Positions 49,328 to 58,950 of a stretch of 64,000 nucleotides of DNA are shown here, one piece after another. How positions within the stretch are numbered: position 1 is the stretch's first letter; every line of letters begins with the position of its first letter. This DNA comes from Alteromonas stellipolaris. GTDB lineage: Bacteria; Pseudomonadota; Gammaproteobacteria; Enterobacterales; Alteromonadaceae. The position numbers were made by a program, and so were the translations under genes. Below the pieces are notes generated by a model. That model was not told where the DNA came from and ran no database searches. It saw nothing but the letters and a program-made list of their open reading frames with translations. The stretch lies in assembly GCF_001562115.1 (NCBI RefSeq), contig NZ_CP013926.1:4464001-4528000 (forward strand). The letters run 5' to 3'.

Positions 49328-49328
49328 G

Positions 49329-50894
49329 ATGGCAGGTCAAGACGAGCAACTCACCCTTGCGGTAGAGGCACAGGAAGAAGCGCTCGAAGCAATGGCAGAC
49401 GAAGACGGCTTACCAGACGCCGTGGCTGGCCCTCGCCAGCTTTCGTTCAGCTTTGCAAAGCGTAATCAGGTTTTGCTTGAAACCAATGTCACTCCTGCTG
49501 TGCTGTATTTCACGGAAAACACGCCTTTTGAAGTGTTTGCCGAAGTCCGCCGCTTTTATGGCGAGCCTTTTGTACCTAAAACCATTGCTGCTGATGAGTT
49601 CGAAAGCTTTCTAACTACAGCATTCCAGCGTGATAGTTCTGCGGCAAAGCAGTTAATGGAAGATTTAGGTAACGAAAGCGATTTGTTTGCCCTTGCTGAA
49701 GAGTTACCTGATACCGAAGATTTATTAGATAACGAAGACGATGCCCCTATCATCAAGCTGATTAATGCCATGCTAGGTGAAGCGATTAAAGAAGGCGCGT
49801 CAGATATTCATATTGAAACCTTTGAAAACCAATTAGTGGTTCGGTTTCGTGTAGACGGTGTATTGCGAGAGATTTTACGCCCAAATCGTAAACTCTCTTC
49901 CATGCTGGTTTCTCGTATTAAGGTAATGGCAAAACTTGATATTGCTGAAAAACGAGTACCGCAGGATGGCCGTATTACCCTTCGTATTGCAGGCCGTGCG
50001 GTAGATGTTCGTGTGTCTACTATGCCATCGAGTCACGGCGAACGCGTAGTTCTTCGTTTATTAGATAAAAACAACGCGCGGTTAAACCTAAAAGACTTAG
50101 GCATGACCCAGCAAAACCGTGACCATTTCTCTTCGTTAATTAGAAAGCCCCACGGTATTATTTTGGTTACCGGCCCAACAGGTTCTGGTAAAAGTACCAC
50201 CTTGTATGCAGGCCTAAGCGAGATAAACTCTCGCGACCGCAACATTTTAACCGTAGAAGATCCTATTGAATTCGACTTACCCGGTATTGGTCAAACACAG
50301 GTAAACCCCCGTGTAGATATGACTTTCGCCCGCGGCCTTCGAGCGATTTTGCGTCAAGATCCCGATGTGGTGATGGTAGGGGAAATTCGAGATGTTGAGA
50401 CCGCACAAATTGCGGTTCAAGCCAGTTTAACCGGTCACTTAGTATTATCGACCCTTCACACCAATACCGCTGCTGGCGCTATTACCCGTTTAGAAGATAT
50501 GGGTATTGAGCCCTTTTTGCTTTCATCAAGCTTACTGGCAGTATTATCGCAGCGCTTAGTGCGTACACTGTGTAAAGAGTGTAAGACCCCTCACACGCCC
50601 GATCCTCAAGAGTGTGAAGCCCTTAATATTGATGCCGATAGCAACTTTACCATTTACCAACCTAACGGCTGCGCTGCCTGTAACCAAACCGGTTACAGAG
50701 GACGTACGGGTATTCACGAGTTATTACTGGTGAATGAGAAAGTGCGCGAAATGATGCATGAAGGCGTGGGTGAACAGGCCATTGAAAAATATATCAGGCA
50801 CACAACCCCCAGTATTCGGGATGATGGGTGTCGTAAGGTACTTGCAGGTGTTACCTCTTTAGAAGAAGTCCTGCGTGTAACCAAGGAGGATTAG
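49329..50894 (+). CDS. gspE: Type II secretion ATPase GspE
   Basis: A 521-residue hexameric ATPase powering pseudopilus assembly. The ATG at 49329 (MAGQ) starts just after the gspD stop; an earlier in-frame start would overlap gspD. It shows Walker [14 protein letters not shown] near residue 283, an Asp box, a Walker B region [12 protein letters not shown], the His box STLHTN, and the tetracysteine zinc motif (CKEC and CAAC) near residues 420-450. Confidence 0.97.
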   Translation: MAGQDEQLTLAVEAQEEALEAMADEDGLPDAVAGPRQLSFSFAKRNQVLLETNVTPAVLYFTENTPFEVFAEVRRFYGEPFVPKTIAADEFESFLTTAFQRDSSAAKQLMEDLGNESDLFALAEELPDTEDLLDNEDDAPIIKLINAMLGEAIKEGASDIHIETFENQLVVRFRVDGVLREILRPNRKLSSMLVSRIKVMAKLDIAEKRVPQDGRITLRIAGRAVDVRVSTMPSSHGERVVLRLLDKNNARLNLKDLGMTQQNRDHFSSLIRKPHGIILVTGPTGSGKSTTLYAGLSEINSRDRNILTVEDPIEFDLPGIGQTQVNPRVDMTFARGLRAILRQDPDVVMVGEIRDVETAQIAVQASLTGHLVLSTLHTNTAAGAITRLEDMGIEPFLLSSSLLAVLSQRLVRTLCKECKTPHTPDPQECEALNIDADSNFTIYQPNGCAACNQTGYRGRTGIHELLLVNEKVREMMHEGVGEQAIEKYIRHTTPSIRDDGCRKVLAGVTSLEEVLRVTKED

Positions 50895-50895
50895 T

Positions 50896-52122
50896 ATGGC
50901 CGCCTTCGCTTATAAAGCGGTAAACAACCGTGGCCGTAACGCAAATGGTGTACTGGAAGGTGATAACGCTCGCCAAGTGCGCCAGCAACTGCGTGAAAAA
51001 GGCCTTATTCCTTTAGAAGTAGAACAAGTTACCGAGCGCGGAAAAAGTGACGGTAAAAGTGGAGGTTTCTCGTTTTTTAAACCGAGAATTTCAGCCTCAG
51101 ATCTCGCCCTGTTAACGCGCCAAATGGCCACCTTGGTAGAATCTGCCTTACCGGTAGAAGAAGCCTTACTGGCGGTTGCCGAGCAGTGTGAAAAGCCTCG
51201 TCAAAAGAACATGATGATGGCCGTTCGAAGCAAAGTGGTTGAAGGTCATGGTTTAGCCGATGCGCTGTCTGAATTCCCCAGTGTGTTTGACGACTTATAC
51301 CGCGCCATGGTGGCGGCAGGTGAAAAATCCGGTCACTTAGATACAGTGCTTAATCGCCTTGCCGATTACACAGAACGACGCCAGCAAACTCGTAGTCAAA
51401 TTACCCAAGCACTTATCTACCCATCACTTATGCTGTTTTTCGCCTTCGGCATTGTGATGCTACTGCTTACGGTGGTTGTGCCCAAAATTGTGGGTCAGTT
51501 TGATCACATGGGTCAAGACCTTCCGGGTATTACCCAAGTACTTATTTCGGTGAGTACCTGGTTACAGAACTACGGTCTAATTTTACTGGTTGTCGTGGCT
51601 ATATTGGCGGTAATTGTTCAACGCGTACTTCAACAAAAAAAGATGAAGTTAAGATTTCACAAAGTGATTTTGAAACTTCCGCTTATTGGTAAAGTGTCCC
51701 GCGGGCTTAATACCGCCCGGTTTGCACGTACTTTAAGTATATTAAGTGCCAGTGCCGTGCCGTTGCTTGAATCTATGCGCATTTCAGGCGATGTACTTGA
51801 GAACCAGCATATCAAGAATCAGGTGGCCGATGCTGCTGTTAATGTAAAAGAAGGGAGCAGCTTGCGCGCTGCCCTCGATAACACAAAAATTTTCCCGCCA
51901 ATGATGATGCACATGATTGCATCCGGTGAAAAATCTGGCGAATTACAGCAAATGCTTGGCCGTGCCGCCGATAACCAAGATAGGGAATTTGAAGCCCTTA
52001 TTGGTGTCTCACTAAAAGTATTTGAACCTCTACTTATCGTGTCGATGGCTGGCATAGTGCTGTTTATCGTAATGGCAATTTTGCAGCCTATTTTGGCCTT
52101 AAACAATATGGTGAATATCTGA
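50896..52122 (+). CDS. gspF: Type II secretion inner-membrane platform protein GspF
   Basis: A 408-residue polytopic protein with the two repeated GspF domains (LLTRQMATLVESALPVEEAL near 73, and the second copy with FARTLSILSASAVPLLESM near 277) and about three membrane segments, the last near 380-400. It anchors GspE and the pseudopilins. Its stop codon shares a base with the gspG start (TGATG), implying coupled translation. Confidence 0.97.
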   Translation: MAAFAYKAVNNRGRNANGVLEGDNARQVRQQLREKGLIPLEVEQVTERGKSDGKSGGFSFFKPRISASDLALLTRQMATLVESALPVEEALLAVAEQCEKPRQKNMMMAVRSKVVEGHGLADALSEFPSVFDDLYRAMVAAGEKSGHLDTVLNRLADYTERRQQTRSQITQALIYPSLMLFFAFGIVMLLLTVVVPKIVGQFDHMGQDLPGITQVLISVSTWLQNYGLILLVVVAILAVIVQRVLQQKKMKLRFHKVILKLPLIGKVSRGLNTARFARTLSILSASAVPLLESMRISGDVLENQHIKNQVADAAVNVKEGSSLRAALDNTKIFPPMMMHMIASGEKSGELQQMLGRAADNQDREFEALIGVSLKVFEPLLIVSMAGIVLFIVMAILQPILALNNMVNI

Positions 52123-52559
52123 TGAAAACCTTAAAACGTAGTTCTGGATTTAGTTTGATTGAAGTAATGGTGGTGCTGCTTATCATCGGTATTATGGCAT
52201 CAATGGTAGCGCCGCAAATCTTGGGTAACCAAGAAGTGGCTCAACTTAAAAAAGCCGCTGTTGATATTCAACAAATGGAAAGCGCACTTGAGATGTATAA
52301 GCTTCGCAACAACAAGTTCCCAACTACCGAACAGGGGCTAGAAGCTTTAGTCACGGCGCCAACCCTTGATCCTATTCCAAGAAACTACCCCGAAGGTGGT
52401 TTCATTAAGCGCTTACCTGAAGATCCTTGGGGCAACCCTTATGCGCTAATTAGCCCAGGAGAATTAGGCGTAGTAGACATTTTTTCAAATGGCCCAGACG
52501 GTGAACCAGGTACCGATGACGATATTGGTAACTGGAACATTAACGAATACTTAAACTAA
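52122..52559 (+). CDS. gspG: Major pseudopilin GspG
   Basis: A 145-residue major pseudopilin. A short basic leader ends in G-F (SSGFSLIEVMVVLLIIG), the prepilin peptidase site, with Glu5 of the mature protein present. The C-terminal part has the calcium-binding style segment DPWGNPY and FSNGPDGEPGTDDDIGNW. No prepilin peptidase gene (gspO) is in the window. Confidence 0.98.
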   Translation: MKTLKRSSGFSLIEVMVVLLIIGIMASMVAPQILGNQEVAQLKKAAVDIQQMESALEMYKLRNNKFPTTEQGLEALVTAPTLDPIPRNYPEGGFIKRLPEDPWGNPYALISPGELGVVDIFSNGPDGEPGTDDDIGNWNINEYLN

Positions 52560-52567
52560 GTCATTTT

Positions 52568-53197
52568 ATGCTTGGCCGCTTTCACCCTCACAATAAGCAA
52601 ACTGGCTTCACGCTGTTAGAAGTGATGCTGGTACTGTTGCTTATGGGCTTGGCGGCCGGCTACGTAATGTTTAATGCCTTTGGCGCCAGTAAAGCAGATT
52701 TGTTAAAAAGCCAAGCACAAAGGCTACAAGTATTGGTCGATATGGCAAGCGACTATGCTGTGCTAAATCAGCAGCAACTTGGTATTCGTGTTGAGCAAAA
52801 AGACAACGAATACTACTTTGTTTTTTTAGATGAGAATGATGAGTGGCAACGTATTGAGGGCGAGAAGTATTACGAAGCCCACACACTACCTGAAGATTTC
52901 TCATTTACGCTGAATTTAGACGACTTACCCTGGACCAAAGAAGACCAACTTTTCGATAGAGGCATATTCGACGAAACCTTAAGCGTGTCTGAAGATGGTG
53001 TTGAGATAGGTAGCGAAGAAGAAAAGAAACTGCCACCTCCGCAAATATTAATAATGTCTAGCGGCGATATTACCCCCTTCAGCCTTACTTTTGCGTATGA
53101 AGGCGACTTTAACGACGAGCCCGTTTATTTTGCGCTTAACAATGAAGAATTCCCGCCACTCGAATTGGCTGGCCCTTTTGAGAGCCCCGAGCAATGA
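52568..53197 (+). CDS. gspH: Minor pseudopilin GspH
   Basis: A 209-residue minor pseudopilin with prepilin site QTGFTLLEVMLVLLLMG and Glu5 present. The C-terminal domain is acidic. It overlaps gspI by four bases. Identity rests on position between gspG and gspI, and on the GspH-like N-terminus. Confidence 0.92.
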   Translation: MLGRFHPHNKQTGFTLLEVMLVLLLMGLAAGYVMFNAFGASKADLLKSQAQRLQVLVDMASDYAVLNQQQLGIRVEQKDNEYYFVFLDENDEWQRIEGEKYYEAHTLPEDFSFTLNLDDLPWTKEDQLFDRGIFDETLSVSEDGVEIGSEEEKKLPPPQILIMSSGDITPFSLTFAYEGDFNDEPVYFALNNEEFPPLELAGPFESPEQ

Positions 53198-53598
53198 AAC
53201 GCCCGTCTTCGCATTCACCCAACAGTCAAAAAGGCATGACACTGCTTGAAGTCATGGTGGCGCTGCTTATTTTTGCCTTAACCGGCACGGCTATTTTAAA
53301 AGCTGCGGGCGATCACTTAAATAACGTAGGGCAAATTGAAGCGGTAACCTTTGCCAGTTATGTTGCCAGCAACCGGCTAAATCAATTACAACTTGATGAT
53401 ACTTGGCCACCTAAGAACAATTTGAAAGGCAGCATGGAAATGGCTGACCGTACTTGGTACTGGCAGCAAACCGTCACTAAAACCAATGACGATGATCTGC
53501 GCTCAGTAAGTATCAGCGTAGGTCTAGATTCTGACTATTCTGGCAGCGTCACTTCGGTAACGACCTTTGTGGCTAAGCCCACCGGCGCAGGCATTTAA
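53194..53598 (+). CDS. gspI: Minor pseudopilin GspI
   Basis: A 134-residue minor pseudopilin with the prepilin site QKGMTLLEVMVALLIFALTG and the typical VASNRLNQLQLDDTWPP. It belongs to the GspI-J-K tip complex. Start overlaps gspH (ATGA) and stop overlaps gspJ (TAATG). Confidence 0.95.
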   Translation: MKRPSSHSPNSQKGMTLLEVMVALLIFALTGTAILKAAGDHLNNVGQIEAVTFASYVASNRLNQLQLDDTWPPKNNLKGSMEMADRTWYWQQTVTKTNDDDLRSVSISVGLDSDYSGSVTSVTTFVAKPTGAGI

Positions 53599-54215
53599 TG
53601 AAGCAGCGCGGATTTACTCTCATTGAAATATTGATTGCCATGGCTATTTTTACACTCATTGGTTTGGCATCTACGGGCCTGCTAACCACGGTAATTGATA
53701 GCAACGATTTATCTAGCGAGCGCTTTGAGAAGTTACAGCAACTGCAGCGTGCCATGGTGATTATAGAACGTGATATCCAGCAAGCGGTGCCTCGTCCAGT
53801 TCGCGCTGAAGGGGAAACCCAAAAAGTGGTGATGGCTGGCGGCGAGGTAGATGATAGCGACGGCGATGGTATTGGATTTGTGCGCGGGGGATGGCATAAC
53901 CCTCAGCTCATGTTGCCCAGAAGCACCCTACAATACGTGGCCTATCGCCTTGATGAAGACCGACTAGAACGCGTTTATAGCAACTACGTAGATAATGTAA
54001 TTGGCTATGAACCTAAGACACGTACCCTACTTGAAAATATAGAAAGCTTTACCGTTGAATTCATTAGCGCTGAAAGTAGTAGCGATGACGACGATTTAAG
54101 CTGGAGTGAAAGTTACCAAGGTGAAGTGTTACCCATGGCTGTGGCCATTGAATTTGTGAGTAAAGATTTCGGTTTAATACGCCGCGAGTTTGCCTTAACA
54201 GCAGGTTCTGCGTAA
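53598..54215 (+). CDS. gspJ: Minor pseudopilin GspJ
   Basis: A 205-residue minor pseudopilin with the prepilin site QRGFTLIEILIAMAIFTLIG, then LQRAMVIIERDIQQAVPRPVR and YVAYRLDEDRLERVY, characteristic of GspJ. Start and stop share bases with neighbours (TAATG at both ends). Confidence 0.96.
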   Translation: MKQRGFTLIEILIAMAIFTLIGLASTGLLTTVIDSNDLSSERFEKLQQLQRAMVIIERDIQQAVPRPVRAEGETQKVVMAGGEVDDSDGDGIGFVRGGWHNPQLMLPRSTLQYVAYRLDEDRLERVYSNYVDNVIGYEPKTRTLLENIESFTVEFISAESSSDDDDLSWSESYQGEVLPMAVAIEFVSKDFGLIRREFALTAGSA

Positions 54216-55258
54216 TGGGCATTCTTATGAAAACGTCTATCAAAGCTCCTATTAAAACACCTAGCGCACTGCCTTCTCGCCAACGAGGCGTGGCGTTAAT
54301 GATAGTGCTGATGATAGTGGCGCTGGTATCTGTATTGGCCACTGAAATGGGTACCCGCTTGCAGTTGCAAGTACAGCGCACCATGAATATTAAAGACAGC
54401 AACCAAGCATACTGGTATGCCTTGGGCGCCGAGGCTTTTGCTCGAAAATCAATTCAAACCTTGATGGAAGAAACCGGCGACAAAATCTCGCTAGACCAGC
54501 CTTGGGCACAGGAGTTTATGTACCCATTAGAGAATGGCGGTTTACAAGCGAACCTGACCGACCTTCAAGCATGCTTTAACTTAAACGCTATTCTACAAGG
54601 CAGCGCTAGCGCAAACGTGAATAGTGGTGATGGTGCTACCGAAGCGATGGATGCCTTTCATACTATGCTTTTGGCTCTTGAAATTGATGATATCAACAGT
54701 TTTACCGCTGATACCGTGCGAGACAGTTTAGCCGATTGGGTAGATGAAGATGACAATATGCGCCCCTATGGCGCAGAAGATAGCGAGTATGAGTCGAGAG
54801 AGTTTCCTTACTTAGGAGCAAACGGACTACTGGCATCGACAAGTGAATTGCGTATTATAAATGGTGTCTCTGAGGTTTGGTTGAATGACATTCTCCCTTT
54901 GGTTTGCGTCATTCCCGACAACGACACCCTAGCCATTAATGTGAATACCATTGATGAAGAACATGCTGCTCTATTGGCCGGTTTAACAGGGCTAGATTTA
55001 CAACAAGCCACTAGCTTGCTGGGTAACCGCCCACAAGATGGCTGGGGAGACGTAAGCGAATTTCTGGCTGAACCGAGTGTTGAAGCACTAAGTTTATCTG
55101 ACAGCCGAAAAGAATGGTTTACGGTAACGACTGAGTATTTTATTTTGCACACTAAGACCCGTTACAATAAAGCAACGTTTCAACTTTCTACCGTATTTAA
55201 CGCAAGTAGTGACGCGGGCGTAAAAATAATAAAGCGCGAGTTTGGAGGCGTAAAATAA
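54215..55258 (+). CDS. gspK: Pseudopilus tip protein GspK
   Basis: A 347-residue tip pseudopilin, the largest of the set. Its prepilin-like N-terminus (QRGVALMIVLMIVALVSVLATEM) lacks the Glu found at position 5 of the others, as is usual for GspK. The globular part includes LQACFNLNAIL and a helical domain (ALLAGLTGLDLQQATSLLGNRP). It starts at ATG overlapping the gspJ stop; a second ATG five codons on could also be used. Confidence 0.95.
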   Translation: MGILMKTSIKAPIKTPSALPSRQRGVALMIVLMIVALVSVLATEMGTRLQLQVQRTMNIKDSNQAYWYALGAEAFARKSIQTLMEETGDKISLDQPWAQEFMYPLENGGLQANLTDLQACFNLNAILQGSASANVNSGDGATEAMDAFHTMLLALEIDDINSFTADTVRDSLADWVDEDDNMRPYGAEDSEYESREFPYLGANGLLASTSELRIINGVSEVWLNDILPLVCVIPDNDTLAINVNTIDEEHAALLAGLTGLDLQQATSLLGNRPQDGWGDVSEFLAEPSVEALSLSDSRKEWFTVTTEYFILHTKTRYNKATFQLSTVFNASSDAGVKIIKREFGGVK

Positions 55259-56457
55259 TGGAACAACTCCTGATTAGGTTAGGTGCCACCGAGGCCGACC
55301 CAATTAGCTGGCTGGTATGGTCTACCGCGGAAGAAGAGATTATTGCTTCTGGTGAGCTAGCCAATGCCGACGCCCTTTCTACCTTAGCCGAACGCGCTGG
55401 CCACCGTGCGGTAATCGCATTAGCACCTAGCAGCGAAATATTGCTTAAATGGGTAGCTTTACCACCAAGAGCCGGGAGAAAGGTACTTTCTGCTTTGCCT
55501 TTCATGCTTGAAGACGAATTAGCCACTGATATTGGCGAACAGTTTTTTGCTATAGGCCCTAAAGTGGGCGATAGCCAAGCAGTCGCCGTGGTAAGTCATG
55601 CAAAACTTCAAATGTGGCAACAATGGTTAGCTGATGCAGGCTTGTTCTGTAACCATCTAATTCCTGATGTACTCGCCGTACCGGTAACTGAAAACGGTTG
55701 GTCTGTACTTACCTTAGGCGAACAAATGTTAGTTCGCCAAGATACCTTTAAAGGTATACAAGGTGAGCAAGCGTGGTTGTTACCCACTCTAGGTCACTTC
55801 ACCAGCCAACAAGAAGCCCCTGTTGTAATCACCAACTACGCGGGTATTGATTTAAGCGCTATGCCGAACATTACGGTTAGTGACGCCCCTCTTGAGCTGC
55901 CTATGCATGTGCTAGCCAAAGAGGCGATGTCGAGCAGCTTTAACTTGCTTCAGGGCGAGTACAAAGTAAAACGCACTCGTAATAATGCATGGACACAATG
56001 GCGTGTTGCGGCAGTATTAGCCGTACTGGTGTTATGTACCAGCCTTGTTGATAAAACCGTTACCCTGTACCATTTAAAGTCTGAGAATGCGGCTCTCACT
56101 AGTGAAATTGATCAAGCGGTAAAATCTGGGTTCCCCAATATTGGCGTTTATCGTAACGTGAAGCTTAAGTTGCAATATGAGCTTAATAAATTATCAAAAA
56201 GTGGCGGCGATGCCTCTATGTTAGTAATGTTAGATCAGCTCTCAGAAGCCTTTGCCAGCACACAAGTAAAACCACAAACCTTACGATTTGACGCCACCCG
56301 CACTGAAATACGCATTCAAGCGCAAGGTAAAAGCTTTGAGGCGTTAGAGCAATTTCGCCGTCAAGCGGAAGGCGCAGGATTTACCGTGGAGCAAGGTGCT
56401 ATCAATAACCGTGATGATAATGTGATTGGCACGGTATCAATTAGGAGTGTGTTGTGA
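55258..56457 (+). CDS. gspL: Type II secretion protein GspL
   Basis: A 399-residue bitopic protein. The N-terminal cytoplasmic part is an actin-like GspL domain (ISWLVWSTAEEEIIASGEL, ALAPSSEILLKWVALP) that binds GspE. A transmembrane segment lies near residues 248-264 (WRVAAVLAVLVLCTSLV), and a ferredoxin-like periplasmic domain follows. The stop overlaps the GTG start of gspM. Confidence 0.95.
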   Translation: MEQLLIRLGATEADPISWLVWSTAEEEIIASGELANADALSTLAERAGHRAVIALAPSSEILLKWVALPPRAGRKVLSALPFMLEDELATDIGEQFFAIGPKVGDSQAVAVVSHAKLQMWQQWLADAGLFCNHLIPDVLAVPVTENGWSVLTLGEQMLVRQDTFKGIQGEQAWLLPTLGHFTSQQEAPVVITNYAGIDLSAMPNITVSDAPLELPMHVLAKEAMSSSFNLLQGEYKVKRTRNNAWTQWRVAAVLAVLVLCTSLVDKTVTLYHLKSENAALTSEIDQAVKSGFPNIGVYRNVKLKLQYELNKLSKSGGDASMLVMLDQLSEAFASTQVKPQTLRFDATRTEIRIQAQGKSFEALEQFRRQAEGAGFTVEQGAINNRDDNVIGTVSIRSVL

Positions 56458-56933
56458 ACGCACTAATCAGCAAATTTAAAGCGCTTACCGAGCGCGAGCA
56501 AATACTGGTTATGATCTCTGCTGTGGTAGTGGTCATTGGCTTATTTTATTTTTTGATTTGGTCGCCCCTTAATGCGTCTTTGCATCAGCAAAAGCAATTG
56601 TTAGATAACCAACAAAGCTTGCTCGTGTGGGTGAAAGACAGTGCCGTTCGCGCCCAACAGCTTAGAAAAAGCAGTAACCGCTCTGCACCATTTAAAGGTT
56701 CACTACCTCAAGCTGTCAACCGTACTACATCACGTCACAGCATCGCTATTTCGCGCATGCAGCCGCAAGATGATGAGTTACAAGTTTGGATCGACCAAGC
56801 ACCGTTTAATGACGTACTTGAGTGGTTAAAAACCTTAGAAGGTATGGGTATTGTTATTATTCAGGCCGATATTGCCGAAGCAGATGATCCAGGTTACATC
56901 AAAGTTCGCCGTTTACAGTTAGGAAAAGCATGA
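56454..56933 (+). CDS. gspM: Type II secretion protein GspM
   Basis: A 159-residue bitopic protein from a GTG start overlapping gspL. One transmembrane segment near residues 18-38 (ILVMISAVVVVIGLFYFLIW) is followed by a periplasmic domain with SLPQAVNRTTSRHSIAISRM. It binds and stabilises GspL. It overlaps gspN by 4 bases. Confidence 0.95.
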   Translation: MNALISKFKALTEREQILVMISAVVVVIGLFYFLIWSPLNASLHQQKQLLDNQQSLLVWVKDSAVRAQQLRKSSNRSAPFKGSLPQAVNRTTSRHSIAISRMQPQDDELQVWIDQAPFNDVLEWLKTLEGMGIVIIQADIAEADDPGYIKVRRLQLGKA

Positions 56934-57688
56934 AGTCTAAGTTTGGTTGGCTAGTGGGTGGCATTGTTGCCTTTCTAATTTTTGCAATTCCTTACATGCC
57001 TGCTATTCAGGTAATTGGCAGAGTAGACTTGCCAAAAAATGTATCGATTAGCGGTGTTAGTGGCACGTTATGGACGGGTAAGGCGCAAACCATCGTGGTG
57101 AATGGACTACCTATTAATAACGTTAATTGGGAGCTTAGCCCCCTTGCGTTGCTGATTGGAAATGTCAGTGCGCATGTAAAAGCAGGCAATATTCGCGATG
57201 TAAACGACATTGCGTTTGAAGGGCCATTTAAAACTAGTTTGTTTAATACAAACAAAGTAGAAACCACCAATTTCTCGGTTTATTTACCCGTAGACCGCGT
57301 ACTTGCGCAAGTGAACTTGCCCCTGCCCGTTAATGCCAGTGGCCGGTTTAAAGTGAAGCTCGACGAACTTGCTTTTGGCCCACAGTGCGAAGCACTACGA
57401 GGCACCGGTGATTGGTTAAATGCAGCAGTTGCAGGTACTCAAGGTCCTATCGACTTTGGTACGTATTCTGCCAAACTTCGCTGCGAGGGTGATGACATTG
57501 GTATTGTGGTTAGCGAGCCAAACCTACTTGGTCTGTCTATTGATGCTGTGGTCAGCCCAGACATGAAAAAAGTGAAGGTAGACGGGAAATTTAAGCCAGA
57601 TGATAGCCTTCCTCAAGAGGTACATCAGGCGTCTAAATTCTTCGGACAGCCTGATGCGAATGGCTATATCGCGATTAAATTACAATAG
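56930..57688 (+). CDS. gspN: Type II secretion protein GspN
   Basis: A 252-residue protein with a single N-terminal hydrophobic segment and typical GspN sequence: VSGTLWTGKAQTIVVNGLPINNVNWEL near residue 45 and CEALRGTGDWLNA later. Its role in type II secretion is unclear and it is absent from some systems. Last gene of the cluster; a 6-bp stem CGCCAG/CTGGCG follows without a clear T tract. Confidence 0.94.
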   Translation: MKSKFGWLVGGIVAFLIFAIPYMPAIQVIGRVDLPKNVSISGVSGTLWTGKAQTIVVNGLPINNVNWELSPLALLIGNVSAHVKAGNIRDVNDIAFEGPFKTSLFNTNKVETTNFSVYLPVDRVLAQVNLPLPVNASGRFKVKLDELAFGPQCEALRGTGDWLNAAVAGTQGPIDFGTYSAKLRCEGDDIGIVVSEPNLLGLSIDAVVSPDMKKVKVDGKFKPDDSLPQEVHQASKFFGQPDANGYIAIKLQ

Positions 57689-57759
57689 TCGCCAGCAAGT
57701 CACATAACCCGTCTGGCGCATAACCAATAAGTTACCATAAGACATTATACACTTTTAGG

Positions 57760-58881
57760 TTAGCGGCCTTCTTCACTTGAGAGGTCGCTCACCAATGGAA
57801 TATTCATTAAATCCTGCGCTGCGAATACACGTCCGGGGGCAATAACCGCAATAGCCTCAGTAAGTCCGTCTAGGCCAGCTTCGCTACGCTTCATTATATG
57901 AGAAAGCACGATACGCTTTGCTTCAGACTCTTTAGCAATTTCAATAATCTGCTTAGGCGTCATATGTAAGTTGGTGGCTGCGCTACCCGCCCCTTTCTCA
58001 ATATCTTCAATCGCATTATGCAACACGAGCACATCAGCATGTTTAGCAAAGCTTGCTAATGTTCCGTCGGCATTGTTGGTATCGCCTGAGAACACGGCAA
58101 CACATTCATCAATAGTGACTTTCCATGCCAGCGCAGGTATAGGTCCGTGGTGTACCGATATCGCATCAATATCGATATCATCATTAATGGAAGTTGAGAA
58201 CGCTTTATCTGCAACCGTGTGTGCAGACACTGTGTAATCATCTTCACCTTCTTGGGTGTAAGAAGACAAATATTTAAAAGCCCCTTCTTTACCTATCAGC
58301 GCATCAAGATACGCTTGGGTAGTTGGCATCAGGTCGTTACCCGCAGGGCCATATACGGATAAATCTGTATCTCGACGGGTAAAGTAGCTTCCCTTAATAA
58401 AACTGGGTAGATCGGCGGCATGATCGGTATGTAAATGAGATAATAAAATGGTGTCTATGTCGGTAAAATCAGCACCCGACGCGCCAAATTGAACACTACT
58501 GCCGCTTCCAGCGTCGATTAGCACTTTGGCCTTTTCATCTTTCCAGAGAAGATAAGAGGTTGAAGCACGGCCATCATCAAGTTCTGGGCCGCCAGAGCCA
58601 AGCACCTGCAATGAAATTCCTTCGCACACCGTAGTGGCGCTACTATCCATTGATGCATGCTGCGCAGACGTTTGATAAACGGAATTACCAGCCGTTGCCC
58701 GAGGGGTAGAGGCGGGCTCAGCACAAACTAAAAAGGCCGAGGTAAGTAACCCCAGCCCAATACTTAATTTACTACTCAGTCCAAGTTTAAACGCTTCGCC
58801 TGAGCCGAAAATTGAACCTGCTTTTGAACCGTGCGGCTTCGCAACGCGGGCTGAACTAGATTTCATGGATGTGACTAACAT
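57760..58881 (-). CDS. Exported metallo-beta-lactamase-fold hydrolase
   Basis: A 373-residue protein. Residues about 38-55 form a hydrophobic segment ending in VCAEPAS after a basic N-terminus, so it is probably exported or anchored. The mature part has the metallo-beta-lactamase zinc motif LLSHLHTDHAADLPSF near residue 145, with further ligands in VFSGDTNNADG and IVLSHIMKR. It resembles the ribonuclease Z / arylsulfatase-like group; periplasmic location argues against an RNase role. An AGGAG box precedes the ATG. The substrate is unknown. Confidence 0.88.
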   Translation of the reverse strand: MLVTSMKSSSARVAKPHGSKAGSIFGSGEAFKLGLSSKLSIGLGLLTSAFLVCAEPASTPRATAGNSVYQTSAQHASMDSSATTVCEGISLQVLGSGGPELDDGRASTSYLLWKDEKAKVLIDAGSGSSVQFGASGADFTDIDTILLSHLHTDHAADLPSFIKGSYFTRRDTDLSVYGPAGNDLMPTTQAYLDALIGKEGAFKYLSSYTQEGEDDYTVSAHTVADKAFSTSINDDIDIDAISVHHGPIPALAWKVTIDECVAVFSGDTNNADGTLASFAKHADVLVLHNAIEDIEKGAGSAATNLHMTPKQIIEIAKESEAKRIVLSHIMKRSEAGLDGLTEAIAVIAPGRVFAAQDLMNIPLVSDLSSEEGR

Positions 58882-58950
58882 ACTACTTACTCCTATTCAG
58901 CGCTTTGTTGCGGGTTAGCCCAGCACTATGGGCTAGCCGCATTGGTACGC

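Noticed and set aside
57690..57718. Terminator after gspN
   Set aside because: A 6-bp stem is present but no T tract follows, so it was not listed as a terminator.
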